This document shows, one piece after another, positions 55,759-63,316 of a stretch of DNA of 64,000 nucleotides. The notes beneath the pieces are model-generated. The model had not been told where the DNA came from. It did no database searches and saw only the letters and a list, made by a program, of their open reading frames with translations. Each line of letters begins with the position of its first letter. The stretch's first letter is position 1. The position numbers were made by a program, and so were the translations under genes. Source of the stretch: Pseudomonas sp. MWU16-30317 (GTDB taxonomy: Bacteria; Pseudomonadota; Gammaproteobacteria; Pseudomonadales; Pseudomonadaceae); the NCBI RefSeq assembly GCF_020515695.1, contig NZ_JAIWJA010000001.1:744001-808000 (forward strand), written 5' to 3'.

Positions 55759-57840
55759 TTACTGGCCCAGCTGCTGCTTGGCCAGCTTCACGACGTTCTC
55801 GACATTGAAGCCGAACTTGGCCTGCAGCTTGGCCAGTGGCGCCGAACCGCCAAAGCTGTTCATCACCACCTTGGCGCCGCTTTGCCCGACATAGCGATCC
55901 CAACCCAGCGGGCCGGCCTGCTCGATCGCGACCCGCGCCTTGATGGCCTCGGGCAACACCTGCTCGCGGTAGGCGGCGTCCTGTTCTTCGAACAGCTCCC
56001 AGCTCGGCAGCGACACTACTCGCGCGGCGATACCTTGGCTTTGCAACTGTTCATAGGCGTCTACCGCCAGACTCAACTCGCTGCCTGTAGCCAGCAGAAT
56101 GACCTGCGGCTGGCCATTCTCGGCATCGGCCAGCACATAGCCACCCTTGGCCACCCCGGACGCAGGGGCATAGCGACTGCGGTCCAGGGTCGGCAGGTTT
56201 TGCCGGGACAGGATCAGGCACGACGGCTTGTGGGTCTGACTCAGGGCAACCTTCCAGGCCTCGGCGGCCTCATTGGCGTCGCCCGGGCGCAGGGTCAGCA
56301 AGCCAGGGGTGGCGCGCAGTTGGGTCAGGTGCTCGATCGGCTGGTGGGTAGGGCCGTCTTCGCCGACCCCGATGGAGTCGTGGGTGAACACGAACACGAC
56401 CGGGATCTCCATGATCGCCGCGAGGCGGATGGGCGGCTTCATGTAGTCGCTGAACACCAGGAAAGTCGAGGTATAAGAACGCAGATAGGACAGCGCCAAG
56501 CCGTTGGCGATGGCCCCCATGGCATGCTCGCGAACGCCAAAATGCAGGTTGCGGCCGCTGTAATTGGCGGCGCTGAAGCTGCCCGCGCCCTCGAACGTCA
56601 GATTGGTCTTGGTCGAAGGAGACAGGTCGGCAGAACCGCCGATCACCCACGGGATCTGTTCAGCGAAGGCGTTCAACACCTTGCCGCCCGAAGCACGAGT
56701 AGCGATGCCTTTGGCGTCGGCCTCGAACACCGGCAGTTTCGCCACCCAGCCATCTGGCATTTCACCGGCACGCATGCGCTTGAGTTCCTCGGCGAGGGCC
56801 GGTTCAGCCTGGGTCAGGCTTTGCAGCGCCTGGTTCCAGGTGCTGAACTGGCTGTCGGCACGTTGCACCAGCGTATCGTGCAGCACGGTGCGGATCTGCT
56901 CCGGAACATCGAAGCTGACATCCGGGTTGACCCCGTAGGCGGCTTTGGCCAGGCGGATCTCGTCCTCGCCCAACGGCTCACCGTGGGCGGCGGCGGTGTT
57001 CTGCTTGTGCGGCGCGCCGTAGCCAATGAGGCTGTCGACCACAATCAGGGTCGGCGCATCCGTGGTGTTGCGGAAGGTCTCCAGGGCCTTGGCAAGTGCC
57101 TCGGTATCGTTGGCATCCTTCACGTGCAAGGTGTGCCAGCCGTAAGCACGAAAGCGCGCCGCCACGTCGTCGCTGAAGGCGAGCTCGGTGTGGCCTTCGA
57201 TGCTGATGGTGTTGTTGTCGTAGATCCAGCACAGGTTGGCCAGCTTGAGGTGCCCGGCCACCGAGGCGGCTTCGGAGCTGATGCCTTCCATCATGTCGCC
57301 GTCACCGCACAGGGTGTAGACCTTGTAGTCGAACAACGTGGCATCGGGGCGGTTGAAGCGTTCGCCTAACCAGCGTTCAGCCATGGCCATGCCGACGCTG
57401 TTGGCGCAGCCCTGGCCCAGGGGGCCGGTGGTGGTCTCCACGCCCGTGGTGATGCGGTATTCGGGGTGCCCGGGGGTCTTGGAGTCGAGCTGGCGGAATT
57501 GCTTGATGTCGTCGAGGCTCACGGCGGGCTTGCCGGTGAGTTTGCCGTCGGCGTCGATCTCATCGACACCCGCAAGGTGCAGCAGCGAGTACAACAGCAT
57601 CGAAGCATGGCCGACCGAAAGCACGAAACGGTCACGGTTGGGCCAGTCGGGATGCTGCGGGTGGTAGCGCAGGAAGCGGCTCCACAGCGTGTAGCCCACC
57701 GGCGCCAGCGCCATCGGCGTGCCAGGGTGGCCGGAATTGGCCTTCTGCACGGCGTCCATGGACAGGGTGCGGATGGTATTGATGGCGAGGAGTTCTTGAG
57801 CGCTGTTGTGCTCGGTGTTCGATGGGGCAGAAGAGGGCAT
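55759..57840 (-). CDS. tkt: Transketolase
   Basis: A 693-residue thiamine diphosphate enzyme of the pentose phosphate pathway, moving two-carbon units between ketoses and aldoses. Marks are KANSGHPGTPMALAP, ThDP motif GDGDMMEG...WIYDNN, IGYGAPHKQNTAAAHG and HDSIGVGEDGPTHQPIEHL. It has no epd/pgk/fba neighbours, the context usual for the main Pseudomonas tkt, so it may be a second copy. Downstream is a strong hairpin. Confidence 0.93.
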   Translation of the reverse strand: MPSSAPSNTEHNSAQELLAINTIRTLSMDAVQKANSGHPGTPMALAPVGYTLWSRFLRYHPQHPDWPNRDRFVLSVGHASMLLYSLLHLAGVDEIDADGKLTGKPAVSLDDIKQFRQLDSKTPGHPEYRITTGVETTTGPLGQGCANSVGMAMAERWLGERFNRPDATLFDYKVYTLCGDGDMMEGISSEAASVAGHLKLANLCWIYDNNTISIEGHTELAFSDDVAARFRAYGWHTLHVKDANDTEALAKALETFRNTTDAPTLIVVDSLIGYGAPHKQNTAAAHGEPLGEDEIRLAKAAYGVNPDVSFDVPEQIRTVLHDTLVQRADSQFSTWNQALQSLTQAEPALAEELKRMRAGEMPDGWVAKLPVFEADAKGIATRASGGKVLNAFAEQIPWVIGGSADLSPSTKTNLTFEGAGSFSAANYSGRNLHFGVREHAMGAIANGLALSYLRSYTSTFLVFSDYMKPPIRLAAIMEIPVVFVFTHDSIGVGEDGPTHQPIEHLTQLRATPGLLTLRPGDANEAAEAWKVALSQTHKPSCLILSRQNLPTLDRSRYAPASGVAKGGYVLADAENGQPQVILLATGSELSLAVDAYEQLQSQGIAARVVSLPSWELFEEQDAAYREQVLPEAIKARVAIEQAGPLGWDRYVGQSGAKVVMNSFGGSAPLAKLQAKFGFNVENVVKLAKQQLGQ

Positions 57841-57963
57841 GACAATGATCCTTTAGCCTTGGAACGGGTAGAAAAAATGATTCAGCTCGTAAAGCTGACC
57901 ACTGCCACCGCCCTGAGTTGCCTTGGAATCATGAAAGCTTGGGTAAATACGCAATATAAAGGC

Positions 57964-58006
57964 AATAAAAAACCGCTGTTAATTACTGAAGCGTAATTGC
58001 CAGCGG
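57964..58006 (-). terminator. Terminator of the first DUF2790 gene
   Basis: On the minus strand CCGCTG (58006-58001) and CAGCGG (57978-57973) enclose a second stem AATTAC/GTAATT, followed by TTTTTTATT. It is 89 nt after the stop. A diverged copy of the same structure lies at 58656-58690 behind the second gene. Confidence 0.75.
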
Positions 58007-58094
58007 CTCTTATTTGAAGCGTGTCGATAATGTCGTGCTTGCTATTTTCGGTATCGAGTATCGGATTCGGTCATGGTTTGGCCATGCCGAGGAC

Positions 58095-58373
58095 TCAACC
58101 ATTCTGGCAACCATTACCCATGCGGGTGTATTCGAGGCTATGAGTAACACCTTTGCTGTCGACATACACCATGTTGGCGTTGGTGGTGCCGCAAGTGTCG
58201 GGGTCATCCGCTTTAATGCTGATCACTTTGGCGATGTCCAGGTGCTGCGAATAGTTATATTCGACGGTGGCCGGCTGTGCGGTGTTGACGGTGACCCGGT
58301 CCAGCGAAGTCGGTTCGGCAGCGGCGGCAAATGCGCTGAACAGAGACAAAGCGGCAAACAGTGGATATTTCAT
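58095..58373 (-). CDS. DUF2790 secreted protein, copy 1
   Basis: A 92-residue protein with a signal peptide (MKYPLFAALSLFSAFAAAAEP) and a mature DUF2790 domain: VEYNYSQHLDIAKVISIKADDPDTCG...MVYVDSKGVTHSLEYTRMGNGCQNG, with two cysteines likely in a disulfide. The family is almost confined to Pseudomonas; its function is unknown. I chose the ATG at 58373, since the upstream ATG at 58412 would cut through the 5' dyad. About 72 of 92 residues are identical to copy 2. Confidence 0.85.
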   Translation of the reverse strand: MKYPLFAALSLFSAFAAAAEPTSLDRVTVNTAQPATVEYNYSQHLDIAKVISIKADDPDTCGTTNANMVYVDSKGVTHSLEYTRMGNGCQNG

Positions 58374-58400
58374 AGGGTGAACTCCATTTGATTTAGGTCG

Positions 58401-58424
58401 GGAGCGAAGCATGTATTTCGCTCC
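58401..58424 (-). promoter_or_regulatory. 5' dyad of DUF2790 copy 1
   Basis: GGAGCGAA (58401-58408) and TTCGCTCC (58417-58424) are a perfect inverted repeat with an 8-nt centre, 28 bp before the start codon. The same dyad with a different centre occurs at 59083-59106 before copy 2, so the arms are conserved while the loop is not. This suggests an operator or an mRNA leader hairpin. Confidence 0.6.
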
Positions 58425-58475
58425 GGTGATTGAATTCTAGGCGTGATCATGAGAACCCAGAAATACTGCTTGTCA

Positions 58476-58499
58476 ATACAACACATCATCAAAAATGAT
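58476..58499 (-). promoter_or_regulatory. Conserved upstream block of DUF2790 copy 1
   Basis: A 24-base block, identical to 59158-59181, contains the dyad ATCAT-TTTTG-ATGAT followed by GTGTTGTAT on the minus strand. TTGATG within it could be a -35 hexamer. It stays identical while flanking sequence has diverged, which argues for function. Confidence 0.55.
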
Positions 58500-58775
58500 T
58501 GTTGCCGTCGACGCTGCTTGAGTGGTATGCCGCAACAGGCCGGATACGGCGCCAGACACCTTCACAGGCTCCGCGCCATAGGGCTTGCACACCCATCAAG
58601 GGCACGCGAGCCAGCGTCATGTGCTAGTGCCGAAAAGAATATAGGAGCGATAGAAGCCGCTGCAAATTACAAGGTAGTAATTACCCGCGGTTTCTGACGG
58701 GAACGTTTTGATGAGGATTCAGTCTGAACACCCGCTCTGCATATCGGCGCAGATCCTTATCCCTATATCGAACGA

Positions 58776-59054
58776 TTACCCATTCTGGCATCCGTTACCC
58801 AGACGCGTATATTCCAGGCTGTGGGTCACACCTTTACTGTCGACATACACCATATTGGCGTTGGTCAGGCCGCAAGCATCAGGGTTATCAGCTTTGGTAC
58901 TGATGACTTTGGCGATGTCCAGGTGTTGCGCGTAGTTATATTGAACCGTGGGGACTTTCGCGGCATTTACGGTCACGGGCGCCAAGGTGTCGGGCTCGGC
59001 GGCTGCGGCCAATACGCTGAACATCGACAGGGCGGCGAAGAGGGCAACTTTCAT
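58776..59054 (-). CDS. DUF2790 secreted protein, copy 2
   Basis: A 92-residue paralogue of the neighbouring protein with a signal peptide (MKVALFAALSMFSVLAAAAEP) and domain VQYNYAQHLDIAKVISTKADNPDACG...MVYVDSKGVTHSLEYTRLGNGCQNG. Divergence is concentrated in the linker after the signal, while the C-terminal 30 residues are nearly identical. It has its own promoter block and dyad. Both cysteines are kept. Confidence 0.85.
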   Translation of the reverse strand: MKVALFAALSMFSVLAAAAEPDTLAPVTVNAAKVPTVQYNYAQHLDIAKVISTKADNPDACGLTNANMVYVDSKGVTHSLEYTRLGNGCQNG

Positions 59055-59082
59055 GAGGGGAGACTCCAGTTGGTTTAGGTCT

Positions 59083-59106
59083 GGAGCGAATCACATGTTT
59101 CGCTCC
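59083..59106 (-). promoter_or_regulatory. 5' dyad of DUF2790 copy 2
   Basis: GGAGCGAA (59083-59090) and TTCGCTCC (59099-59106) flank an 8-nt centre different from that of copy 1. Confidence 0.6.
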
Positions 59107-59157
59107 GGTAACTGAAGTTTAGGCGTGCGCGTCGAATTGCAGAAATACCAGGGATCG

Positions 59158-59181
59158 ATACAACACATCATCAAAAATGAT
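59158..59181 (-). promoter_or_regulatory. Conserved upstream block of DUF2790 copy 2
   Basis: Identical over 24 bases to the block before copy 1, with dyad ATCAT-TTTTG-ATGAT; see the entry at 58476. Confidence 0.55.
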
Positions 59182-59213
59182 CGCGCGAGGTAACGCTGGC
59201 TTAACGACAAGGC

Positions 59214-59236
59214 AGCGAGGGGTGCATCCCCTCGCT
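59214..59236. terminator. Hairpin after the HDOD gene
   Basis: AGCGAGGGG-TGCAT-CCCCTCGCT is a perfect 9-bp stem directly after the HDOD stop on the minus strand, of the same REP-like type as others here. No T-tract is seen. Confidence 0.5.
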
Positions 59237-59244
59237 GAAGATGA

Positions 59245-60063
59245 TCAGGTCAACAGCTCGGAGAACGCTTTGTCGGCCTCCAGGACCGCCGGGAGCGCCG
59301 CGAACAATGCCTCGAGCTTGACACCCTCGAACAACGGCCCGTTGACGGCCTCCAGCGCCTCAGGGGTCACGCCGCCGTGCTCTTCCAGGGCGTCAGCGAT
59401 GAGGATGGCCTGGGCGACGATTCTTGGCTGTGGCGTATTGGCCGGCGCTTTCAGCGGCTGCGCCTGATAGGCAATGGCGTCCTGAATCACCTTGGGCAGT
59501 TGCCAGCGTCTGGCCAGCTCGGCACCGACTTCCGGATAACCAAAACCCAATTGCAGGGTTTCGTTGGCAACCCGACCGGCACCACCGCGCCCGCTGTTGA
59601 TACGTGCCGCAATCTCTGGCGCGCCGGTCTGAATCAACAATTCACCGATGTTGTGCATCACCCCACAGGTAAAGGCGATCTCTGCATCGGCCCCTGACTG
59701 CTTGGCCAGCAGCTTGCAGATGCCTGCCACCTGAAAGCTTTTGTGCCAGAACCCCTTGAGATCGAAGTTGGGCCCGGCCTGGAACGCCCCGGTGACGGCC
59801 GAGGACAGCACCAGGGTGCGCAAGGTTTCGAAGCCCAGGCGCATGGCGGCGTCTTCGATGCTCGAGGATTCGCGCGACCCCCGAAACCGCGCCGAGTTGG
59901 CCAGGCGCAGAATCTTGGCGGCGATGACAGGGTCTTTCTCGATGTTCTTGGCCACGCTGTCGAGGCTGGTTTTAGGGCTGTCGAATTGCTGGAGCAGATC
60001 CTGGGCGACCTTCGGAATGCTGGGAAGGGCATGCAGCGACTTGAAGAGATTTTCGAGTTCCAT
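59245..60063 (-). CDS. HDOD domain protein
   Basis: A 272-residue cytoplasmic protein that is essentially one HDOD domain. It shows LPSIPKVAQDLLQQFDSPKTSLDSVAKNIEKDPVIAAKILRLANSARF, EDAAMRLGFETLRTLVLSSAV and FTCGVMHNIGELLI. HDOD proteins are HD-like signalling proteins without a full metal site; in pseudomonads several act in c-di-GMP, motility or stress pathways. No extra output domain is present. I chose the ATG at 60063; the longer frame to 60324 overlaps the SulP gene. Confidence 0.85.
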   Translation of the reverse strand: MELENLFKSLHALPSIPKVAQDLLQQFDSPKTSLDSVAKNIEKDPVIAAKILRLANSARFRGSRESSSIEDAAMRLGFETLRTLVLSSAVTGAFQAGPNFDLKGFWHKSFQVAGICKLLAKQSGADAEIAFTCGVMHNIGELLIQTGAPEIAARINSGRGGAGRVANETLQLGFGYPEVGAELARRWQLPKVIQDAIAYQAQPLKAPANTPQPRIVAQAILIADALEEHGGVTPEALEAVNGPLFEGVKLEALFAALPAVLEADKAFSELLT

Positions 60064-60158
60064 GGGGGCTACCTTCTGCGACAGATTAACCAACGATAGG
60101 CAATTTCCAGCGGAAGGCAAAAAAGCCGTCCTTGTGAGTGTATCTGCCCCCAGGGCGA

Positions 60159-61619
60159 TTAATTGACTGCGATTTTCGCAGCGAGCCCGGCGCGGGTCAG
60201 CAATCGCTCGCAGCGTGGCGACAGGTGACTGAGCACAAAGCCCTTGCCGAATTTCTCGTAGCGTGCCGCCAGCCCTTCCAGCGCGGCAATGGCCGAGTGA
60301 TCGACGACGTGGAGATACCGACAATCGACCACCACCGAATCAGGGTCGTGCTGGGGATCGAACAGCGCCTGGAAGTGCGTCGTCGACGCGAAAAACAAAG
60401 TGCCGTGCGGCGTGTAGACCTTGCGCCCCGGGACGCTGTCATCAGCATCGCTGCGCATGTCCCGCGCGTGCTGCCAGGCGAATGCCAGGGCGGCGATGAG
60501 AATGCCGCAGAGCACGGCGGTGGCCAGATCGGTGAGCACGGTGATCACCGTCACGGCGACCACGACCACGGCGTCGTTCAGCGGCACCTTGCCCAACACC
60601 CGCAACGAACCCCAGGCAAATGTCTGCTGGGCGACCACGAACATCACGCCGGCTAGGGCGGCGAGGGGAATACGCTCGATCCACGGCGACAGAAACAGGA
60701 TGAACAACAGAATCATGATCCCGCTGACTACGCCAGACAGCCGCCCACGCCCGCCGGAGCTGAGGTTTATGACCGTCTGGCCGATCATCGCGCAGCCACC
60801 CATCCCGCCGAACAGGCCGGACACTACGTTGGCCGCGCCCAGGGCAACGCACTCGCGATTGGGTTGGCCGCGGGTCTCGGTCAGTTCGTCGGTGAGGTTG
60901 AAGGTCAACAGGGTTTCGAGCAACCCGACCATGGCCATCAGCGCTGCATACGGAGCGATGATCTTCAGGGTCGCGAGGTTCAGCGGCACGCTGGGCCAGT
61001 GAAACGCAGGCAGGCCGCCAGCGATGGTGGCCATGTCTGCCAGGGTGCGAGTCGGCAAACCCGTGAGGGCGACCAGCAGGCTGACACCGACGATGGCCAC
61101 CAGTGCCCCCGGTACGGCTTTGGTGAAGCGTGGCAACAGGTAGACGACCGCCATGGTCAGCGCCACCAGCGCCAGCATCACCCCTAGCGGCTGACCGCTC
61201 AGCCAGTGGCCGTCGGGCAGCTTGAAGTGATCCAGCTGGGCCATGGCAATGATGATCGCCAGGCCGTTGACGAAGCCCAGCATCACCGGATGCGGCACCA
61301 TGCGGACCAGCTTGCCGAGCCTGAGCAGGCCGAACAGCGTCATGATCAAACCGCCGAGCACCACCGTCGCCAGCAAATACTCGACCCCGTGCTGCACCAC
61401 CAGCGCGACGATGACCACGGCCATCGAGCCGGCGGCCCCGGAGATCATCGCCGGACGGCCGCCGAACAGAGCCGTCAGGGTGCAGATGATGAACGCCCCA
61501 TACAGGCCCATCAGCGGGTTCACCTGTGCCACCAGGGCAAAGGCGATGCATTCAGGCACCAGGGCGAAGGATGAGGTCAGGCCAGCGAGAACGTTACTGC
61601 GCAAAGCGGTCAGGGACAT
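60159..61619 (-). CDS. SulP family anion transporter with STAS domain
   Basis: A 486-residue SLC26/SulP carrier with about 12 membrane segments (residues 10-385). The signature LGAANVVSGLFGGMGGCAMIGQTVINLSSGGRGRLSG is present. A C-terminal STAS domain follows (VVVDCRYLHVVDHSAIAALEGLAARYEKFGKGFVLSHLS). Candidate substrates are sulfate, bicarbonate or a dicarboxylate. I chose the ATG at 61619 with AGG seven bases upstream; a TTG at 61625 is less likely. It is divergent from a MocR regulator. Confidence 0.88.
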   Translation of the reverse strand: MSLTALRSNVLAGLTSSFALVPECIAFALVAQVNPLMGLYGAFIICTLTALFGGRPAMISGAAGSMAVVIVALVVQHGVEYLLATVVLGGLIMTLFGLLRLGKLVRMVPHPVMLGFVNGLAIIIAMAQLDHFKLPDGHWLSGQPLGVMLALVALTMAVVYLLPRFTKAVPGALVAIVGVSLLVALTGLPTRTLADMATIAGGLPAFHWPSVPLNLATLKIIAPYAALMAMVGLLETLLTFNLTDELTETRGQPNRECVALGAANVVSGLFGGMGGCAMIGQTVINLSSGGRGRLSGVVSGIMILLFILFLSPWIERIPLAALAGVMFVVAQQTFAWGSLRVLGKVPLNDAVVVVAVTVITVLTDLATAVLCGILIAALAFAWQHARDMRSDADDSVPGRKVYTPHGTLFFASTTHFQALFDPQHDPDSVVVDCRYLHVVDHSAIAALEGLAARYEKFGKGFVLSHLSPRCERLLTRAGLAAKIAVN

Positions 61620-61726
61620 GGGCAACCTGGATCAGCACACAGACCTCACGGGCACCGGGGCGCGCAAGGCAGTTGTCATAAAAAGGAGGTGTCATCCTAT
61701 CAGAATTGCAAGCGGATGTGTCTGCC

Positions 61727-61748
61727 GGGCCGGGATCGGGCCGGAATC
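61727..61748. promoter_or_regulatory. Tandem 11-bp direct repeat in the SulP/MocR divergent region
   Basis: GGGCCGGGATC (61727-61737) is followed without gap by GGGCCGGAATC (61738-61748) and a partial third copy TGGCCG. MocR proteins often bind direct repeats, so it is a candidate site for the adjacent regulator. Confidence 0.4.
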
Positions 61749-61860
61749 TGGCCGTTAGAGAGGGTGTACATCTGATCCGCAAATATCTCCCGACTTTGCA
61801 TCTGTTCTTTTTATCCCCGGCCCGCCATGATTGTGACTGTTTGCCTGCTGCGGATCGACC

Positions 61861-63270
61861 ATGAAACGCTACGAGAAATTCGCTGATCAAATCGCCGAAA
61901 TGATCCGCTCCGGGGTGCTGGCCGCCAATACCAAGGTCCCATCGGTACGCCATGCCAGCCGCACCTACGGGGTCAGCCCGTCGACGGTATTCCAGGCCTA
62001 CTATCTGCTGGAGGATCGCGGGTTGATTCAGGCGCGGGCACGTTCCGGCTATTTTGTGCGTGAACACGCCATGCAGCCGCTGCCTGAAGCCGACGCCGGC
62101 GATGGCCAGGCGCACACCACCGAAGTCGATGTCAGCGAGCTGGTGTTTTCGGTGTTGAGTTCGTTGAAGAACCCCGCGACCGTGCCCTTCGGCTCGGCCT
62201 TCCCCAGCCCGGAACTCTTCCCCCTGGCACGGCTGGCACGCTCCATGGCCCAGAGCCTGAAGGCGCTGTCGCCCCACGCGATCGTTGCCGACATGACCGC
62301 CGGCAACGCCGACCTGCGTCGCCAGATCGCCTTGCGCTATGGGGTCAGCGGCGTGCATTCGCCGGTCGACGAGCTGGTCATCACCAATGGCGCCATGGAG
62401 GCCTTGAACCTGTGTCTGCAGGCGGTCACCCAACCTGGTGATCTGGTGGCGATCGAGGCGCCGGCGTTTTACGCCACGCTGCAGGTGCTGGAGCGCCTCA
62501 AGCTCAAGGCCGTGGAAATCCCCGTGCATCCGCGCGAGGGCATCGATCTGCAGATACTCGCGCAGAGCCTGCAACAATGGCCGATCAAGGCTTGCTGGTT
62601 CATGAGCAGTCTGCAGAACCCCCTCGGGGCGAGCATGAGTGACGAGACCAAGCAGGGGCTTTATGACCTGCTGTGCAAGCACCAGGTGCCACTGGTGGAG
62701 GATGACGTTTATGCCGAGTTGTACTACGGCGTGCAGCCGCGCAAGCCGGTCAAGGGCTTTGACCGTGAAGGCCTGGTGATGCACTGCGGCTCGTTCTCCA
62801 AGTGTCTGGCGCCGGGCTACCGAGTGGGCTGGGTAGCAGGTGGGCGCTTTGCCGAGCGAATCAGGCGGCAACAGTTGATGACCACGATTTCGCCGTCAGT
62901 GCCCGCCCAGGCGGCCATCGCCGACTACTTGCAGCACGGTGGTTATGACCGGCACTTGCGCAAGTTGCGCGACAACCTGGAAATGCAGCAAAGCGCGATG
63001 CTGGCATCGGCGGCGCGGCATTTCCCGGCGCCAACGCGGGTGACGCGCCCTGCGGGTGGCTATTTCCTGTGGTTCGAGTTCCCGCGCCAGGTGGATTCGC
63101 TGCAGCTGTTTCACCAAGCGTTGGAGCGCAATATCAGCCTGGCACCCGGGCCGATCTTTTCCGCGACCGGGCGCTTCGGCCACTGCGCACGGCTCAATCA
63201 CGGTTATCCATGGGATGAGCACAGCGAGGCGGCGATGCAGACGTTGGGGAAGTTGTTGCAGCGATTTTGA
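61861..63270 (+). CDS. MocR family regulator (GntR helix-turn-helix fused to aminotransferase fold)
   Basis: A 469-residue regulator. The N-terminal GntR winged helix is residues 1-70 (YEKFADQIAEMIRSGVLAANTKVPSVRHASRTYGVSPSTVFQAYYLLEDRGLI). A fold-type I aminotransferase domain follows with NGAMEALNLCL, QNPLGASMS, VEDDVYAELYY and the PLP-binding lysine in HCGSFSKCLAPGYRVGW. Effectors of the family are PLP adducts of amino compounds. The divergent SulP gene is the obvious candidate target. Confidence 0.88.
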   Translation: MKRYEKFADQIAEMIRSGVLAANTKVPSVRHASRTYGVSPSTVFQAYYLLEDRGLIQARARSGYFVREHAMQPLPEADAGDGQAHTTEVDVSELVFSVLSSLKNPATVPFGSAFPSPELFPLARLARSMAQSLKALSPHAIVADMTAGNADLRRQIALRYGVSGVHSPVDELVITNGAMEALNLCLQAVTQPGDLVAIEAPAFYATLQVLERLKLKAVEIPVHPREGIDLQILAQSLQQWPIKACWFMSSLQNPLGASMSDETKQGLYDLLCKHQVPLVEDDVYAELYYGVQPRKPVKGFDREGLVMHCGSFSKCLAPGYRVGWVAGGRFAERIRRQQLMTTISPSVPAQAAIADYLQHGGYDRHLRKLRDNLEMQQSAMLASAARHFPAPTRVTRPAGGYFLWFEFPRQVDSLQLFHQALERNISLAPGPIFSATGRFGHCARLNHGYPWDEHSEAAMQTLGKLLQRF

Positions 63271-63281
63271 CGTTTCAAGCG

Positions 63282-63308
63282 GTAGCGAGGGGCTTGCCCC
63301 CTCGCTAC
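63282..63308. terminator. REP-like hairpin between convergent genes
   Basis: GTAGCGAGGGG (63282-63292) and CCCCTCGCTAC (63298-63308) form a perfect 11-bp stem in the 46-bp gap between MocR and the sugar porter. The core GGGGCTTGCCCC is the same as in the REP elements at 9.6 kb and 18.6 kb. Confidence 0.6.
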
Positions 63309-63316
63309 GGTCATGA

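Larger units (their letters stand above)
57964..59181 (-). repeat. Tandem duplication of a 682-bp DUF2790 gene unit
   Basis: Each unit holds terminator, coding sequence, 5' dyad and upstream block in the same order, with offsets of 681-682 bp for every landmark: stop 58095/58776, start 58373/59054, dyad 58401/59083, block 58476/59158. The 402-bp spacer (58374-58775) between the genes holds only these landmarks; 58500-58655 shows nothing further. Confidence 0.8.
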
